From DASSUW01 sp036257565 (GTDB taxonomy: Bacteria; Actinomycetota; Thermoleophilia; Solirubrobacterales; Solirubrobacteraceae): 64,000 bases of DNA. Under the pieces are notes generated by a model, which made no database searches, was not told the DNA's origin, and saw only the letters and a list, made by a program, of their open reading frames with translations. The stretch covers positions 18,989 through 82,988 of the forward strand of contig DATAFH010000047.1 of assembly GCA_036257565.1 (NCBI GenBank), read 5' to 3'. Each line of letters opens with the position of its first letter. Position 1 is the stretch's first letter. This document shows positions 26,741-35,841 of this stretch, one piece after another. A program made the translations under genes and the position numbers.

Positions 26741-28294
26741 TCAGACGAGGCCGCGCAGCGCCTCGCCTGCGTCTCGAGCGAGCTCGAAGAGCGGGTCGGG
26801 GTAGATGCCGAAGACGATCGTGGCCGCCGCGCAGACGACCGCCACGAAGATGACCTCGAACTGGTCGGTCCGGCGGCCGACGGGCCGCTCGACCTCGGAG
26901 GCGGCCACGGCGCCCGCCTCCTGGGAGCCGCCCGCGATCGCCGGCCGCGCGGCGGGCGCGGCCACGGCTACCGGCGCCTCGGAAGGCGACCGCATCCACA
27001 CGGCGGCGATGACCCGCAGGTAGTAGACGAGCGAGATCGCGGATCCGATCACGATCACCGCGCCGAGCCAGCCGTAGTCGTTGTCCACCGCTGCGCTGAT
27101 CAGGTAGAGCTTCCCGAAGAAGCCGACGGTGGCCGGCATGCCCGCCAACCCCAGCATCGCGATCGTCATCGGCCACGCGAGCCACGGGCGCTCGGCGCCC
27201 AGCCCGTAGAGCGTCGCGACGTCGTCACCCAACGACGTCTCCCGCTCCCGCGCCACGATCACGGCGAAGGCGGCGAGATTCATGAGCGTGTACGCGAGCA
27301 GGTAGAAGACCGTCGCCTGCACGCCTAGACGAGTGGAGACGACCACGCCAGCGAGCATGTAGCCGGCCTGGGCCACCGACGAGTACGCGAGCAGGCGCTT
27401 GAGCGACGACTGCCCGATCGCCCCCACGTTCCCGACCACGATCGTGATCGTGGCCAGCGTGGCGAGCGCCGGCCCCCAGGTCGTCGCCGTGTCGATGAGC
27501 GCCACGTCGAACAGTCGCAGCATCACGCCGAGTGCCGCGGCCTTGGTCGCGACGGCCATGAAGCCGGTCACGGGGGTCGGCGCGCCCTCGTAGACGTCCG
27601 GCGTCCACTGGTGGAACGGCGCCACCGACGCCTTGAACGCCAGCCCGGCGACGACCAGCGCGATGCCGGTCAGGAACAGCACATCGTCGGCCAGTTCGCT
27701 GCCCGCCTCGGCTATCCCCGCGTAGTCCGTCGAGCCCGTCGCGCCATACAGGAACGCCAGTCCGTACAGGAGCGTCGCCGACCCCACCGAGCCGATGATC
27801 AGGTACTTGAGCCCGGACTCGAGCGACTGCTCCCGCCGCATGTGCGTTGCGCACAGCACGTAGAGCGGGATCGAGAGCAGCTCGAAGCCGAGGAACAGCG
27901 CGATCAGGTTCTCGGCCGCGACCAGCACGACCATGCCGAGGATCGAACTCAGCAGGAGCGCGTAGAACTCGCCCTCGCCCGCCTCCTCGGCCGCCCGCGA
28001 GCGCCAGGAGAGCAGCACGGCCGCCATCCCGCCGACCACGAAGGCCATCGTCAGCGCCAGAGTCAGATCGTCGATCGCCAGCGCCCGCTCGACGACCTCG
28101 GTGTTGACGCCCCACTGCCAGATCCCGAGCCCCGCCGTGGTGCCGAGCGTCACGAACGCCAGGAACGCGGTTAGGTGCCGGCGGGCGAAGCGCGACCGCA
28201 GCAGCCCGACGAGCAGCACGAGACACGCGCCGCCGGCCAGCGCGACGAGCGGGGACAGCGCCTCCCAGTCGATTGCCGGAGCCTTGGGGGTCAT
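26741..28294 (-). CDS. nuoN: NADH-quinone oxidoreductase subunit N
   Basis: A 517-aa membrane subunit of complex I, one of three Mrp-antiporter-like proton-pumping subunits. About 14 transmembrane helices; the proton-path lysine occurs in GLAFKASVAPFHQWTPDVY, and LLAYSSVAQAGYMLAG is a typical NuoN loop. An inserted Ala/Glu-rich hydrophilic stretch (about 440-475) near the C-terminus is longer than in E. coli. The start overlaps the nuoM stop (ATGA), and it is the last gene of the nuoJ-N half-operon. Confidence 0.95.
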   Translation of the reverse strand: MTPKAPAIDWEALSPLVALAGGACLVLLVGLLRSRFARRHLTAFLAFVTLGTTAGLGIWQWGVNTEVVERALAIDDLTLALTMAFVVGGMAAVLLSWRSRAAEEAGEGEFYALLLSSILGMVVLVAAENLIALFLGFELLSIPLYVLCATHMRREQSLESGLKYLIIGSVGSATLLYGLAFLYGATGSTDYAGIAEAGSELADDVLFLTGIALVVAGLAFKASVAPFHQWTPDVYEGAPTPVTGFMAVATKAAALGVMLRLFDVALIDTATTWGPALATLATITIVVGNVGAIGQSSLKRLLAYSSVAQAGYMLAGVVVSTRLGVQATVFYLLAYTLMNLAAFAVIVARERETSLGDDVATLYGLGAERPWLAWPMTIAMLGLAGMPATVGFFGKLYLISAAVDNDYGWLGAVIVIGSAISLVYYLRVIAAVWMRSPSEAPVAVAAPAARPAIAGGSQEAGAVAASEVERPVGRRTDQFEVIFVAVVCAAATIVFGIYPDPLFELARDAGEALRGLV

Positions 28295-29760
28295 CGCGTC
28301 ACCGCATCGGTGGCGGCCTGCACGGCCGGCTCACCGGCCTCCAGGGCGAGCTGCGGATACACCGCGAACGCCAGGATCACGAGCACCAGCGGCACCAGGA
28401 CGATCGCATCGCGCATCCCGAGGTCGAATGACGTCACCGTCGGCCCAGGGCGGTTGTGCATCGCGCGGATGTACATGCGCAGCGCGTAGACCGAGGCGAG
28501 CACGACGCCGGTCGAGGCGATGATCGCCACCGCCAGCTTGGACTGGAAGACGCCGAGCAGGATGAAGAACTCGCCGACGAAGTTCGCCGAGCCCGGCATG
28601 GCCAGCGTGGCCAGCGTCACGATCATGAACAGCGTGGCGAGCACCGGTGCGCGAGTGGCGATGCCGCCCATGTCGCGAATGTCCACCGACCCGGCCGTCC
28701 GCGTGGCGAGCAGCACGACGATCAGGAACAGCGGTGCGACCACGAGCCCGTGGTTGACGGCCTGCAGGAGCGCGCCCTGGGCGCCTCGCCCCTCGGGGTC
28801 CAGCGCGAAGATCCCCAGCGTGATGAACCCGAGCTGAGCGATCGACGAGTAGCCGAGGATGAGCCGCAGGTTCGTCTGCGTGTACGCCTGCACCGAGCCG
28901 TAGACGATCGACAGGAGGGCGATGATGAGCAGGATCAGCTGCCAGTCCGCCGCCGCCTCCGGGAACAGCGGGAGCGCGATCCGCAGGAAGCCGTAGGCCG
29001 CCACCTTGGAGACGACGCCGGAGAAGACCGCGAGCACCGGGAGCGGCATGTTGCGGTAGGCGTCGGGCATCCAGCCGTGGAACGGGAAGCTCGGCATCTT
29101 GATCAGGAACGCCAGTGCGAACGCCGCGAACAGCAGCTTCTGCGTGTTCTCGCCGAGCAGGTTCTGCTGCAGCTCCGCGAGCGAGAACGTCAGCTCTCCC
29201 GCCGGCGACGAGAGCACCGCGGTGGCGACGGCGGCGGCCAGCATCAGCAGGGAGCCGACGAGCGTGTAGACGACCATCTTGACCGCCGCCGCGATCCGCT
29301 CCGGGCCGCCCCACTGGCCGAGCAGGAAGTAGAACGGCACGAGCATGAGGTCGAAGAAGAGGACGAACAGCGCGAGGTCCTGGGCGAGGAAGGCGCCCAG
29401 CACGGCCGTCTCGGCGATCCCGAAGTGGATCGCGAACAGCTTCGCCCGGACGGGCGGCCGCAGCGCCACCCACATGGCCGAGGCGGCGAACAGCAGCGCG
29501 GTGAGCGCCACGAGCCACAGGTTCAGCCCGTCGACCCCGAGCGTGTAGCGGATCCCCAGCTCGTCGATCCAGGCGTCGTCAGTGACGTACTGGAGCCCAC
29601 GCGCTGCGGTGTCGAAGTCGATCAGCATGATCACCGCGTAGCCGAGCGGGACGAGGGAGCCCACGACGGCGAACAGCGGCGCCACTCCCCGCGGGACGAG
29701 CCCGCCCAGCACGGCCAGCAGCAGCGGCCAGAAGACGAGGATGGACAGGTGGATCGTCAT
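28291..29760 (-). CDS. nuoM: NADH-quinone oxidoreductase subunit M
   Basis: A 489-aa antiporter-like proton-pumping subunit. Key features: the FFDLMLVPFYFLLGQWGG segment with its conserved acidic residue, LIKMPSFPFHGWMPDAY with the proton-channel Lys, and LGYSSIAQLGFITLGIFAL. About 14 transmembrane helices. The frame is open far upstream through nuoL, but ATG 29760 (MTIHLSILVFW) overlaps the nuoL stop in the ATGA manner used across this operon and gives the usual family length. Confidence 0.95.
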   Translation of the reverse strand: MTIHLSILVFWPLLLAVLGGLVPRGVAPLFAVVGSLVPLGYAVIMLIDFDTAARGLQYVTDDAWIDELGIRYTLGVDGLNLWLVALTALLFAASAMWVALRPPVRAKLFAIHFGIAETAVLGAFLAQDLALFVLFFDLMLVPFYFLLGQWGGPERIAAAVKMVVYTLVGSLLMLAAAVATAVLSSPAGELTFSLAELQQNLLGENTQKLLFAAFALAFLIKMPSFPFHGWMPDAYRNMPLPVLAVFSGVVSKVAAYGFLRIALPLFPEAAADWQLILLIIALLSIVYGSVQAYTQTNLRLILGYSSIAQLGFITLGIFALDPEGRGAQGALLQAVNHGLVVAPLFLIVVLLATRTAGSVDIRDMGGIATRAPVLATLFMIVTLATLAMPGSANFVGEFFILLGVFQSKLAVAIIASTGVVLASVYALRMYIRAMHNRPGPTVTSFDLGMRDAIVLVPLVLVILAFAVYPQLALEAGEPAVQAATDAVTR

Positions 29761-31769
29761 GCGGAGATCAGGAAGTAGGCGCCGAGCGACGTGATGCCCA
29801 TCAGCAGCAGCGCCGCGTAGTAGCGCAGGTAGCCGGTCTGCATGCGGCGCACGGCGGCCGACCCGAGGCGCACGAGTCCGCTCGTCGTCCCCACCAGCGC
29901 GCCGTCGACGACGGCCCGCTCGAAGGTGGAGCTCGCGAAGCGGCCGAGCCAGGCCATCGGGCGGACCACGAGCAGTTCGATCGCCTCGTCGAAGTACCAC
30001 TTGTTCACGAAGACCCGGTGCAGGAACGCGAACCGCTGCTGGAGCATCCGCGGGCGGTCCGGCTGCCGCACCCACAGCCCGTAGGCGATGGCGATGCCGA
30101 GCAGGGCGATCGTCGCGCCCACGATCAGCCCGATCCAGGTCAGCGTGGTCGACGCCTCGAGCTCCTCGTAGAGGCGCGAGTCCGCGAACGTCGGCTCGAG
30201 GAAGTGGTGCAGCGACTCGTTGACCTTGGGGATCTGCACGACGCCGCCGACGATCGCGAGCACGGCCAGCGCGCCCATCGCGATCTTCATCGGCCCCTCC
30301 CTCTCGGCGATGTGGTGCTCCGGGCCGGGGAAGCCGACGTCGGTGTCCTCGATCTCGCCGGTCGCCGGGTTCGTCGGGTGCTCGGGGTGGTAGAGGTGAC
30401 CGTGCTCGAGCTCGCGCGCCTCGGGCACCGGGTCGCCCCAGAAGGCCCGGAAGATCATCCGGAACGTGTAGATCGCGGTCATCAGCGAGCCCACGTACCC
30501 GAGCACGCCCAGCACGACGTGCCAGTCCTCGTGGGCGAACATCAGCGCGATGATCTCGTCCTTGGAGAAGAAGCCGGCGAACGGCGGGACGCCCGACAGC
30601 ACGAGGCCGCCGATCACCATGGACGCGTAGGTGAACGGCATCACCTTCCGAAAGCCGCCCATGCGGTCGAGGTCCTGCGTGCCGGCCATGGCGGCGATCA
30701 CCGAGCCGGCGGCCATGAAGAGGAGCGCCTTGAAGAAGGCGTGCGTCATCAGGTGGAACATGCCGGCGGCGTAGGCGGCCGAGGAGACCGCCATGACCAT
30801 GTAGCCGATCTGCGACATCGTCGAGTACGCGATGACCCGCTTGAGGTCGGTCACCACAAGGCCGATCGTCGCGGCGATGATCATCGTGGCGCACCCGAGG
30901 ATGGCGCCCACGTCGGCAGCCGCAGGGGCCAGCTCGAACAGCGGGTGCATGCGGGCGATCAGGTAGACGCCGGCCGTCACCATGGTCGCCGCATGGATCA
31001 GGGCGGAGACCGGCGTCGGGCCCTCCATGGCGTCCGGGAGCCAGGTGTGGAGCGGTACCTGGGCCGACTTGGCGAACGCGCCGACGAGCAGCAGCAGGCA
31101 GCCGGCCACGAGGTCGCCGTCGTTGCGGGAGAACGCCGAGCCGACCTCCTCGAACGTCGCCAGGAAGTCCAGCGTGCCGGTGCCGGTGAAGATGAAGTAC
31201 GTGCCGAGCACCAGCCCGACGTCGCCCACCACGTTGATGACGAACGCCTTGATGCCCGCCTGCGTGGCCGTCCGCCGCCGGTACCAGAACGAGATCAGCA
31301 GGTACGAGGCCGCGCCGACGAACGCCCAGCCCACGATGAGCAGGAAGAAGTTCGCCGCCAGGACCAGCAGCAGCATGCTGAACACGAAGAAGTTCAGGTA
31401 CGCGAAGAAGCGCGTGTAGCCGCGGTCGCCGCCCATGTAGGCGACCGAGTAGAGGTGGATCAGCATCGAGACGCCGGAGACCACCAGCATCATCAGCATG
31501 CTGAGCGGGTCGATGAGGATCGAGACCGTGGCGTCCACCCCGTTGGCGACCGCGTAGTCCCAGCCGTGCGCCACCACCTGGCGCTCCTCCTCGCCGCGCG
31601 ACTCGAGCTCGAAGAACGCGAGCACCGAGGCGGCGAACGAGAGCGCGATCGCCAGCGTGCCGATGACGCCGTGTGCGCGCGCGGGCAGCAGGCGCCAGGT
31701 GAGCGCGATGAGGATCGTCCCCGCGAGCGGGAACGCGAGCACGAGCCACCCGTACGTCTCCAGGCTCAT
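29757..31769 (-). CDS. nuoL: NADH-quinone oxidoreductase subunit L
   Basis: A 670-aa subunit, the largest antiporter-like pump, with about 16 transmembrane helices and the long lateral (piston-like) helix near the C-terminus. Motifs: GWAFVGAASYLLISFWY, KSAQVPLHTWLPDAMEGPTP with the essential Lys, and VIAYSTMSQIGYMVMAVSSA. The hydrophilic insert at about 440-500 (HLYHPEHPTNPATGEIEDTD) is unusually His/Glu-rich. It overlaps nuoK upstream and nuoM downstream by 4 bp each. Confidence 0.95.
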   Translation of the reverse strand: MSLETYGWLVLAFPLAGTILIALTWRLLPARAHGVIGTLAIALSFAASVLAFFELESRGEEERQVVAHGWDYAVANGVDATVSILIDPLSMLMMLVVSGVSMLIHLYSVAYMGGDRGYTRFFAYLNFFVFSMLLLVLAANFFLLIVGWAFVGAASYLLISFWYRRRTATQAGIKAFVINVVGDVGLVLGTYFIFTGTGTLDFLATFEEVGSAFSRNDGDLVAGCLLLLVGAFAKSAQVPLHTWLPDAMEGPTPVSALIHAATMVTAGVYLIARMHPLFELAPAAADVGAILGCATMIIAATIGLVVTDLKRVIAYSTMSQIGYMVMAVSSAAYAAGMFHLMTHAFFKALLFMAAGSVIAAMAGTQDLDRMGGFRKVMPFTYASMVIGGLVLSGVPPFAGFFSKDEIIALMFAHEDWHVVLGVLGYVGSLMTAIYTFRMIFRAFWGDPVPEARELEHGHLYHPEHPTNPATGEIEDTDVGFPGPEHHIAEREGPMKIAMGALAVLAIVGGVVQIPKVNESLHHFLEPTFADSRLYEELEASTTLTWIGLIVGATIALLGIAIAYGLWVRQPDRPRMLQQRFAFLHRVFVNKWYFDEAIELLVVRPMAWLGRFASSTFERAVVDGALVGTTSGLVRLGSAAVRRMQTGYLRYYAALLLMGITSLGAYFLISA

Positions 31770-32065
31770 CCCTGCAGCTCCCGCAGCTCATCGACGTCGA
31801 TCGGCAGCCGGCGCCGGAACAGCGCCACGATCAGCCCGAGCCCGATCGCGACCTCGCAGGCCGCGACGACCATCACGATCAGGGCGAAGATCTGGCCGTC
31901 CATGTTCCCGTGCGCGCGCGAGAACCCGACGAGCGCCAGGTTGGCCGCGTTGAGCATCAGCTCGATGCAGAGCAGGATCACAAGCGGGTTGCGCCGGACG
32001 AGCACGCCGCCCGCGCCGATGCAGAAGATCAGCGCGGACACCACGAGGTACCACGTCAGGTCCAC
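31766..32065 (-). CDS. nuoK: NADH-quinone oxidoreductase subunit K
   Basis: A 99-aa membrane subunit with three helices. Conserved Glu residues involved in proton transfer lie in the second and third helices (LLCIELMLNAANLALVGFS and AACEVAIGLGLIVALFRR). The length is normal for NuoK. It starts 4 bp after the nuoJ stop. Confidence 0.95.
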   Translation of the reverse strand: MDLTWYLVVSALIFCIGAGGVLVRRNPLVILLCIELMLNAANLALVGFSRAHGNMDGQIFALIVMVVAACEVAIGLGLIVALFRRRLPIDVDELRELQG

Positions 32066-32069
32066 GCGG

Positions 32070-32690
32070 TCACCTCTTGGGCGGCCCCGCCGCCTCGATC
32101 ATCGACCCCACCTCGGCATCGGTCGCGGTGATCTCGCGGCCGCGCATGACGTCGGCCACCGACAGCTCGCCCGGCTCGGCGAGCCCTGCGCGCCTACGCG
32201 CGAGGATGACCGCGCCGACGGCGGCGATGAGCAGCAGGAGCGACGCGATCTCGAACGCGAGCAGGAACTTGGTGAGGAAGAGCTCGCCGACCTGCGCCGG
32301 GGTGCCGAAGCTCTCCTCGACCCCGGCGCCCTCGCTGTCGAGCGCCGAGAGGCTCGTGCCGACGAGCGCGATCGTCAGCTCGACGAACAGAGCCAGCGCG
32401 AAGAGGATCGAGGCGAAGCGCAGCGTCGCGCCGCCGGCGACCCCCAGCGGCTCCCCGGACCCGCCCACGTACGCGACGACGAAGACGTAGAGCACCATCA
32501 CCGCGCCGGCGTAGACGACGACCTGGGCGGCGGCCACGAACTCGGCGCGAAGGAGCAGGAACAGCGCCGCCAGCGAGAGCAGGTGGCACACGAGCGCGAG
32601 CACCGCGTAGAACGGATTCCGCAGCGAGACGGTGCCCACCGCGCCCGCTACGGCGCCGATCGCGGCGATGAAGAAGAGAACCTCCGCCAT
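32070..32690 (-). CDS. nuoJ: NADH-quinone oxidoreductase subunit J
   Basis: A 206-aa membrane subunit with five helices, including AAQVVVYAGAVMVLYVFVV, which corresponds to the pi-bulge helix TM3 of NuoJ with its conserved Tyr and Gly. It is the first gene of the detached nuoJ-N half and so must have its own promoter: the 106-bp gap upstream is shared with the divergent hypC operon and contains TAGCAT on the minus strand (32708-32703), 12 nt before the ATG. In most actinobacteria nuoJ follows nuoI directly; here they are 22 kb apart. Confidence 0.93.
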   Translation of the reverse strand: MAEVLFFIAAIGAVAGAVGTVSLRNPFYAVLALVCHLLSLAALFLLLRAEFVAAAQVVVYAGAVMVLYVFVVAYVGGSGEPLGVAGGATLRFASILFALALFVELTIALVGTSLSALDSEGAGVEESFGTPAQVGELFLTKFLLAFEIASLLLLIAAVGAVILARRRAGLAEPGELSVADVMRGREITATDAEVGSMIEAAGPPKR

Positions 32691-32702
32691 GAGCGTGCGC
32701 GG

Positions 32703-32708
32703 ATGCTA
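32703..32708 (-). promoter_or_regulatory. Candidate -10 box (TAGCAT) of the nuoJKLMN half-operon
   Basis: Minus-strand TAGCAT, 12 nt upstream of the nuoJ ATG. No convincing -35 is visible at the right distance. A promoter is needed somewhere in this interval because the upstream gene is divergent. Confidence 0.3.
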
Positions 32709-32744
32709 CGAGGTTCCGGGGCGGGTTCGCTGCCTGACGCCGAC

Positions 32745-32772
32745 TTGCCATTCTCGGCACAAGCGATAGGTT
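32745..32772 (+). promoter_or_regulatory. Candidate sigma-70-type promoter of the hydrogenase operon
   Basis: -35 TTGCCA (32745-32750), 16-nt spacer, -10 TAGGTT (32767-32772), followed by a strong Shine-Dalgarno run GGAGGAGG (32783-32790) and the hypC GTG at 32797. This is the clearest -35/-10 pair in the window and would drive the whole 14-kb plus-strand operon. Confidence 0.55.
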
Positions 32773-32796
32773 GGCGGCGAGCGGAGGAGGATCGTT

Positions 32797-33075
32797 GTGT
32801 GCCTGGCCATCCCAGGACGGATCGTGGAGGTTATCGACGAGGCGAATCGGCTCGCCACCGTGGATGTGGCGGGGGTACGGCGCACCGTCAACATCGGGCT
32901 CCTCGACGCGGGTGACGAGAGCGCGGTGCCCGGCGACTGGGTGCTGATCCACGTGGGCTTCGCGCTGTCGAAGATCGACGAGGAGGAGGCGATCGCCACC
33001 CGCCGCCTGCTCGAGGCGATGGGAGCCGAGTACGAGCAGGAGCTCGAGGAGCTGAAGGCGAGCGCCATCGAATGA
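32797..33075 (+). CDS. hypC: Hydrogenase assembly chaperone HypC
   Basis: A 92-aa cytosolic chaperone that, with HypD, carries the Fe(CN)2CO unit to the hydrogenase large subunit. The N-terminus MCLAIPGRIVEV has the essential Cys2 directly after the initiator, and GDWVLIHVGFALSKIDEEEA is the usual C-terminal block. The GTG start behind a GGAGGAGG site is fixed by the Met-Cys requirement. First gene of the hyp/hydrogenase operon; the stop overlaps the next start by 4 bp. Confidence 0.96.
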   Translation: MCLAIPGRIVEVIDEANRLATVDVAGVRRTVNIGLLDAGDESAVPGDWVLIHVGFALSKIDEEEAIATRRLLEAMGAEYEQELEELKASAIE

Positions 33076-33278
33076 GCGCCTGCGACCCCCACGACCCGCA
33101 CTGCATCACCTGCGGCGACGTGGCGGTCGAGATGCTGGTGGTCGAGGTCAACGACTCGCTCGCGGTGTGCGAGGCCGAGGGCGAGGCGCGCGAGGTCGAG
33201 GTGGCGCTGCTCGAGGACGTTCGGGCCGGCGACCGCCTGCTCGTCCACGCCGACGTAGGGCTGGTGAAGCTGGCATGA
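33072..33278 (+). CDS. Short HypC/HupF-like protein
   Basis: A 68-aa protein that resembles a minimal HypC barrel: ITCGDVAVEMLVVEVNDSLA, then VEVALLEDVRAGDRLLVHAD. The essential Met-Cys start of true HypC is missing; instead three cysteines lie at positions 4, 12 and 15 within HDPHCITCGD, near two histidines. It overlaps hypC and hypD by 4 bp each, so the three are made together. It may be a second, specialised chaperone or a metal-binding adaptor; no function is proven. Confidence 0.75.
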   Translation: MSACDPHDPHCITCGDVAVEMLVVEVNDSLAVCEAEGEAREVEVALLEDVRAGDRLLVHADVGLVKLA

Positions 33279-34390
33279 AGTTCGTCGACGAGTTCCGCGA
33301 CGGCGCGCTGGGCCAGAAGGTCGCGGCGCAGATCCTCGGCGTGGTGGAGCCCGGCCGCCACTACAAGGTGATGGAGGTCTGCGGCGGCCACACCCACTCG
33401 ATCTACCGCTACGGGGTGGACGACCTGCTGCCCGAGAACGTCGAGCTCGTGCACGGCCCGGGCTGCCCCGTGTGCGTGATCCCAATGGGCCGCGTCGACG
33501 ACGGCATCGCCATCGCGCGCGAGCCCGGCGTGATCTTCACCTGCTTCGGCGACATGCTGCGGGTGCCGGGCTCGAACGGCACGCTGCTCGACGCGAAGGC
33601 GCAGGGCGCCGACGTGCGGATGGTCTACTCGCCGCTCGACGCGCTGCGCATCGCCAAGGCCGAGCCCGACCGGGAGGTCGTGTTCTTCGCGATCGGGTTC
33701 GAGACCACGGCGCCGTCCACGGCCCTCACGCTGATGCGCGCCCGCGCGGAGCGCGTGACGAACTTCTCCTGCATGTGCAACCACGTGACGATCGTGCCGC
33801 CGCTGCGGGCGCTGCTCGAGTCGCCCGACCTGCGCCTCGACGGCTTCATCGGCCCCGGGCACGTGTCGACGGTGGTTGGCGCCCGGCCGTTCGAGTTCAT
33901 CCCGGCCGACTACGGGCGCCCTGTCGTGGTCGCCGGCTTCGAGCCGCTCGACATCCTGCAGGCGATCCACATGATCCTCGTGCAGCTGGCCGAGCGGCGC
34001 TGCGAGGTCGAGAACCAGTACACGCGCGTCGTGCCGTACGACGGCAACCTGCGGGCGCTGGCGGCCATGGCCGAGGTCTTCGCGCTGCGCCCCCACTTCG
34101 AGTGGCGCGGCCTGGGCTTCATCTCGCAGTCCGCGCTCCGGCTGTCGGACGCCTACGCGGACCTCGACGCCGAGCGGCGGTTCGCCGTGCCGGGCGTGCG
34201 CGTCGCCGACCCGAAGGCGTGCCAATGCGGCGAGGTGCTCAAGGGCGTCATCAAGCCGTGGGAGTGCAAGGTGTTCGGCACGGCCTGCACACCGGAGCAC
34301 GCGATCGGCACGTGCATGGTGTCCCCCGAAGGGGCCTGCGCGGCGTATTACAACTACGGAAGGTTCGCGCGTGACCGTGTCGTCGCGTGA
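33275..34390 (+). CDS. hypD: Hydrogenase maturation protein HypD
   Basis: A 371-aa iron-sulfur protein, the scaffold on which the Fe(CN)2CO group is assembled with HypC. Conserved motifs are all present: MEVCGGHTHSIYRYG near residue 29, GPGCPVCVIP near 61, the thiol-disulfide pair FSCMCNHVTIVPP, and the C-terminal [4Fe-4S] cysteines in CQCGEVLKG, CKVFGTACTPEH, CMVSPEGAC. Length is typical. ATG at 33275 overlaps the previous stop; the 3' end overlaps hypE by 20 bp. Confidence 0.97.
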   Translation: MKFVDEFRDGALGQKVAAQILGVVEPGRHYKVMEVCGGHTHSIYRYGVDDLLPENVELVHGPGCPVCVIPMGRVDDGIAIAREPGVIFTCFGDMLRVPGSNGTLLDAKAQGADVRMVYSPLDALRIAKAEPDREVVFFAIGFETTAPSTALTLMRARAERVTNFSCMCNHVTIVPPLRALLESPDLRLDGFIGPGHVSTVVGARPFEFIPADYGRPVVVAGFEPLDILQAIHMILVQLAERRCEVENQYTRVVPYDGNLRALAAMAEVFALRPHFEWRGLGFISQSALRLSDAYADLDAERRFAVPGVRVADPKACQCGEVLKGVIKPWECKVFGTACTPEHAIGTCMVSPEGACAAYYNYGRFARDRVVA

Positions 34391-35426
34391 GGAGCGGATC
34401 CTCGGGATCATCGAGACGGCGCGCAGCAAGCGCCCCCGCTTCAAGGACGAGCGCATCACGATGGCCCACGGCGCGGGCGGCAAGGCCACGCAGACGCTGA
34501 TCGAAGGGCTGCTGGCGCCCGCCTTCGGGATGGACGAGCTCGCCGACGCGGCGGTCGTCGGCGAGGGCATCGCGCTCACCACCGACTCGTTCGTGGTCAA
34601 GCCGCTGCGCTTCCCGGGCGGCTCGATCGGCGAGCTGGCCGTGAACGGCACCGTGAACGACCTCGCGGTGGCCGGCGCCCGCCCGCTCGCGCTGAGCTTG
34701 GCGCTCGTGCTCGAGGAGGGCCTCGAGTCCGGCGTGCTGCGCGCGGAGGTCGAGGCGATGGCCCAGGCGGCGGAGGCCGCCGGGGTGCAGATCGTGACCG
34801 GCGACACCAAGGTGGTCGAGCGCGGGCACGCCGACGGGATGTACGTCTGCACCACTGGCGTGGGGCTGCGGGACCCGCGCGCCGCGTTGTCACCCGGGGC
34901 CGTCGTGCCGGGCGACCGCGTGCTGGTCTCCGGCTCGCTCGGCGAGCATGGCACCGCGATCATGCTCGCCCGCGGCGACCTCGGGCTCGACGCCGACATC
35001 GAGTCCGACACCCGCTCGCTGTGGCCGGCGGTCGACGCGATGCTGTCGTCGGCCGTGCACTGCATCCGCGACGCCACGCGCGGCGGCGTGGCGTCCGTGC
35101 TCAACGAGATCGCTCGCGCGGCGGGCGTGGCGATCGTGGTGCGCGAGGCCGACGTGCCGGTCGACCCGCGGGTGGCGGGCGCCGCCGAGCTGCTCGGCAT
35201 CGACCCGATGTACGTCGCGAACGAGGGCAAGCTCGTCGCCTTCGTCGCCCCCGCCCAGGCCGACGCGGCGCTCGAGGCGCTGCGCGCCATGCCCGGCTGC
35301 GAGCAGGCGGCGGAGATCGGCGAGGTCAAGACCGAGCCCCCGGGCATGGTGCTGGTGGAGACCGCTTTCGGCGGCCGCCGGGTGATGGACCAGCTCGTGG
35401 GCGATCCGCTCCCCAGGATCTGCTAG
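34371..35426 (+). CDS. hypE: Hydrogenase maturation protein HypE
   Basis: A 351-aa PurM-like enzyme that dehydrates the carbamoylated C-terminal cysteine to thiocyanate, donating cyanide to the active-site iron. It has MAHGAGGKATQTLIEG near 31, VNGTVNDLAVAGARPLAL, GDTKVVERG and the obligatory C-terminus PRIC. The GTG at 34371 lies inside the hypD 3' end; later starts (ATG in ITMAHG) would cut off the N-terminal helix. 61 bp separate it from hypA, the largest gap in the first part of the operon. Confidence 0.97.
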   Translation: MTVSSREERILGIIETARSKRPRFKDERITMAHGAGGKATQTLIEGLLAPAFGMDELADAAVVGEGIALTTDSFVVKPLRFPGGSIGELAVNGTVNDLAVAGARPLALSLALVLEEGLESGVLRAEVEAMAQAAEAAGVQIVTGDTKVVERGHADGMYVCTTGVGLRDPRAALSPGAVVPGDRVLVSGSLGEHGTAIMLARGDLGLDADIESDTRSLWPAVDAMLSSAVHCIRDATRGGVASVLNEIARAAGVAIVVREADVPVDPRVAGAAELLGIDPMYVANEGKLVAFVAPAQADAALEALRAMPGCEQAAEIGEVKTEPPGMVLVETAFGGRRVMDQLVGDPLPRIC

Positions 35427-35487
35427 TGGCCCCTCCCGCAACCCCCGACACCCTTGGACCGACCGCTGATCACGGGAGGAACCACTG

Positions 35488-35841
35488 ATGCACGAGCTGT
35501 CGATCGCCGAGTCGATCGTGGCCGTGGCCGAGCGCCACGCCCGCGGGCGGCGCGTCGCGGCGGTGACGGTGTCGGTCGGCCACCTGCGCCAGGTGGTGCC
35601 GGCATCGCTCGAGTTCGCGTTCGAGCTGATCACGCAGGGCACGGCGCTCGACGGCGCCGAGCTCGTGCTCGAGGAGGTGCCCGCCGCCGGCCTGTGCCGC
35701 GCGTGCGGTCGGGAGAGCCGTCTCGATGGCTTCCCGCTGAACTGCCGCAGCTGCGGCTCCGGTGACGTCGAGATCGTCTCCGGCGAGGAGCTGCAGGTGG
35801 AGTCGTTGGACGTGGAAGAGGAGGTCGCGCATGGCCGTTGA
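35488..35841 (+). CDS. hypA: Hydrogenase nickel-incorporation protein HypA
   Basis: A 117-aa metallochaperone delivering nickel with HypB. Nickel is bound by the MHE N-terminus (H2, E3), and the structural zinc by C70, C73, C86 and C89 (LCRACG and NCRSCG). Length is normal. The ATG follows a GGGAGGA ribosome-binding site. The last 11 bp overlap the hydrogenase small-subunit gene. Confidence 0.95.
   Translation: MHELSIAESIVAVAERHARGRRVAAVTVSVGHLRQVVPASLEFAFELITQGTALDGAELVLEEVPAAGLCRACGRESRLDGFPLNCRSCGSGDVEIVSGEELQVESLDVEEEVAHGR

Noticed and set aside
30018..32915. 965-aa plus-strand open frame over nuoJ-L
   Set aside because: Antisense shadow of the nuo genes; the translation is Arg/Asp/His/Glu low-complexity sequence without hydrophobic core or motifs.
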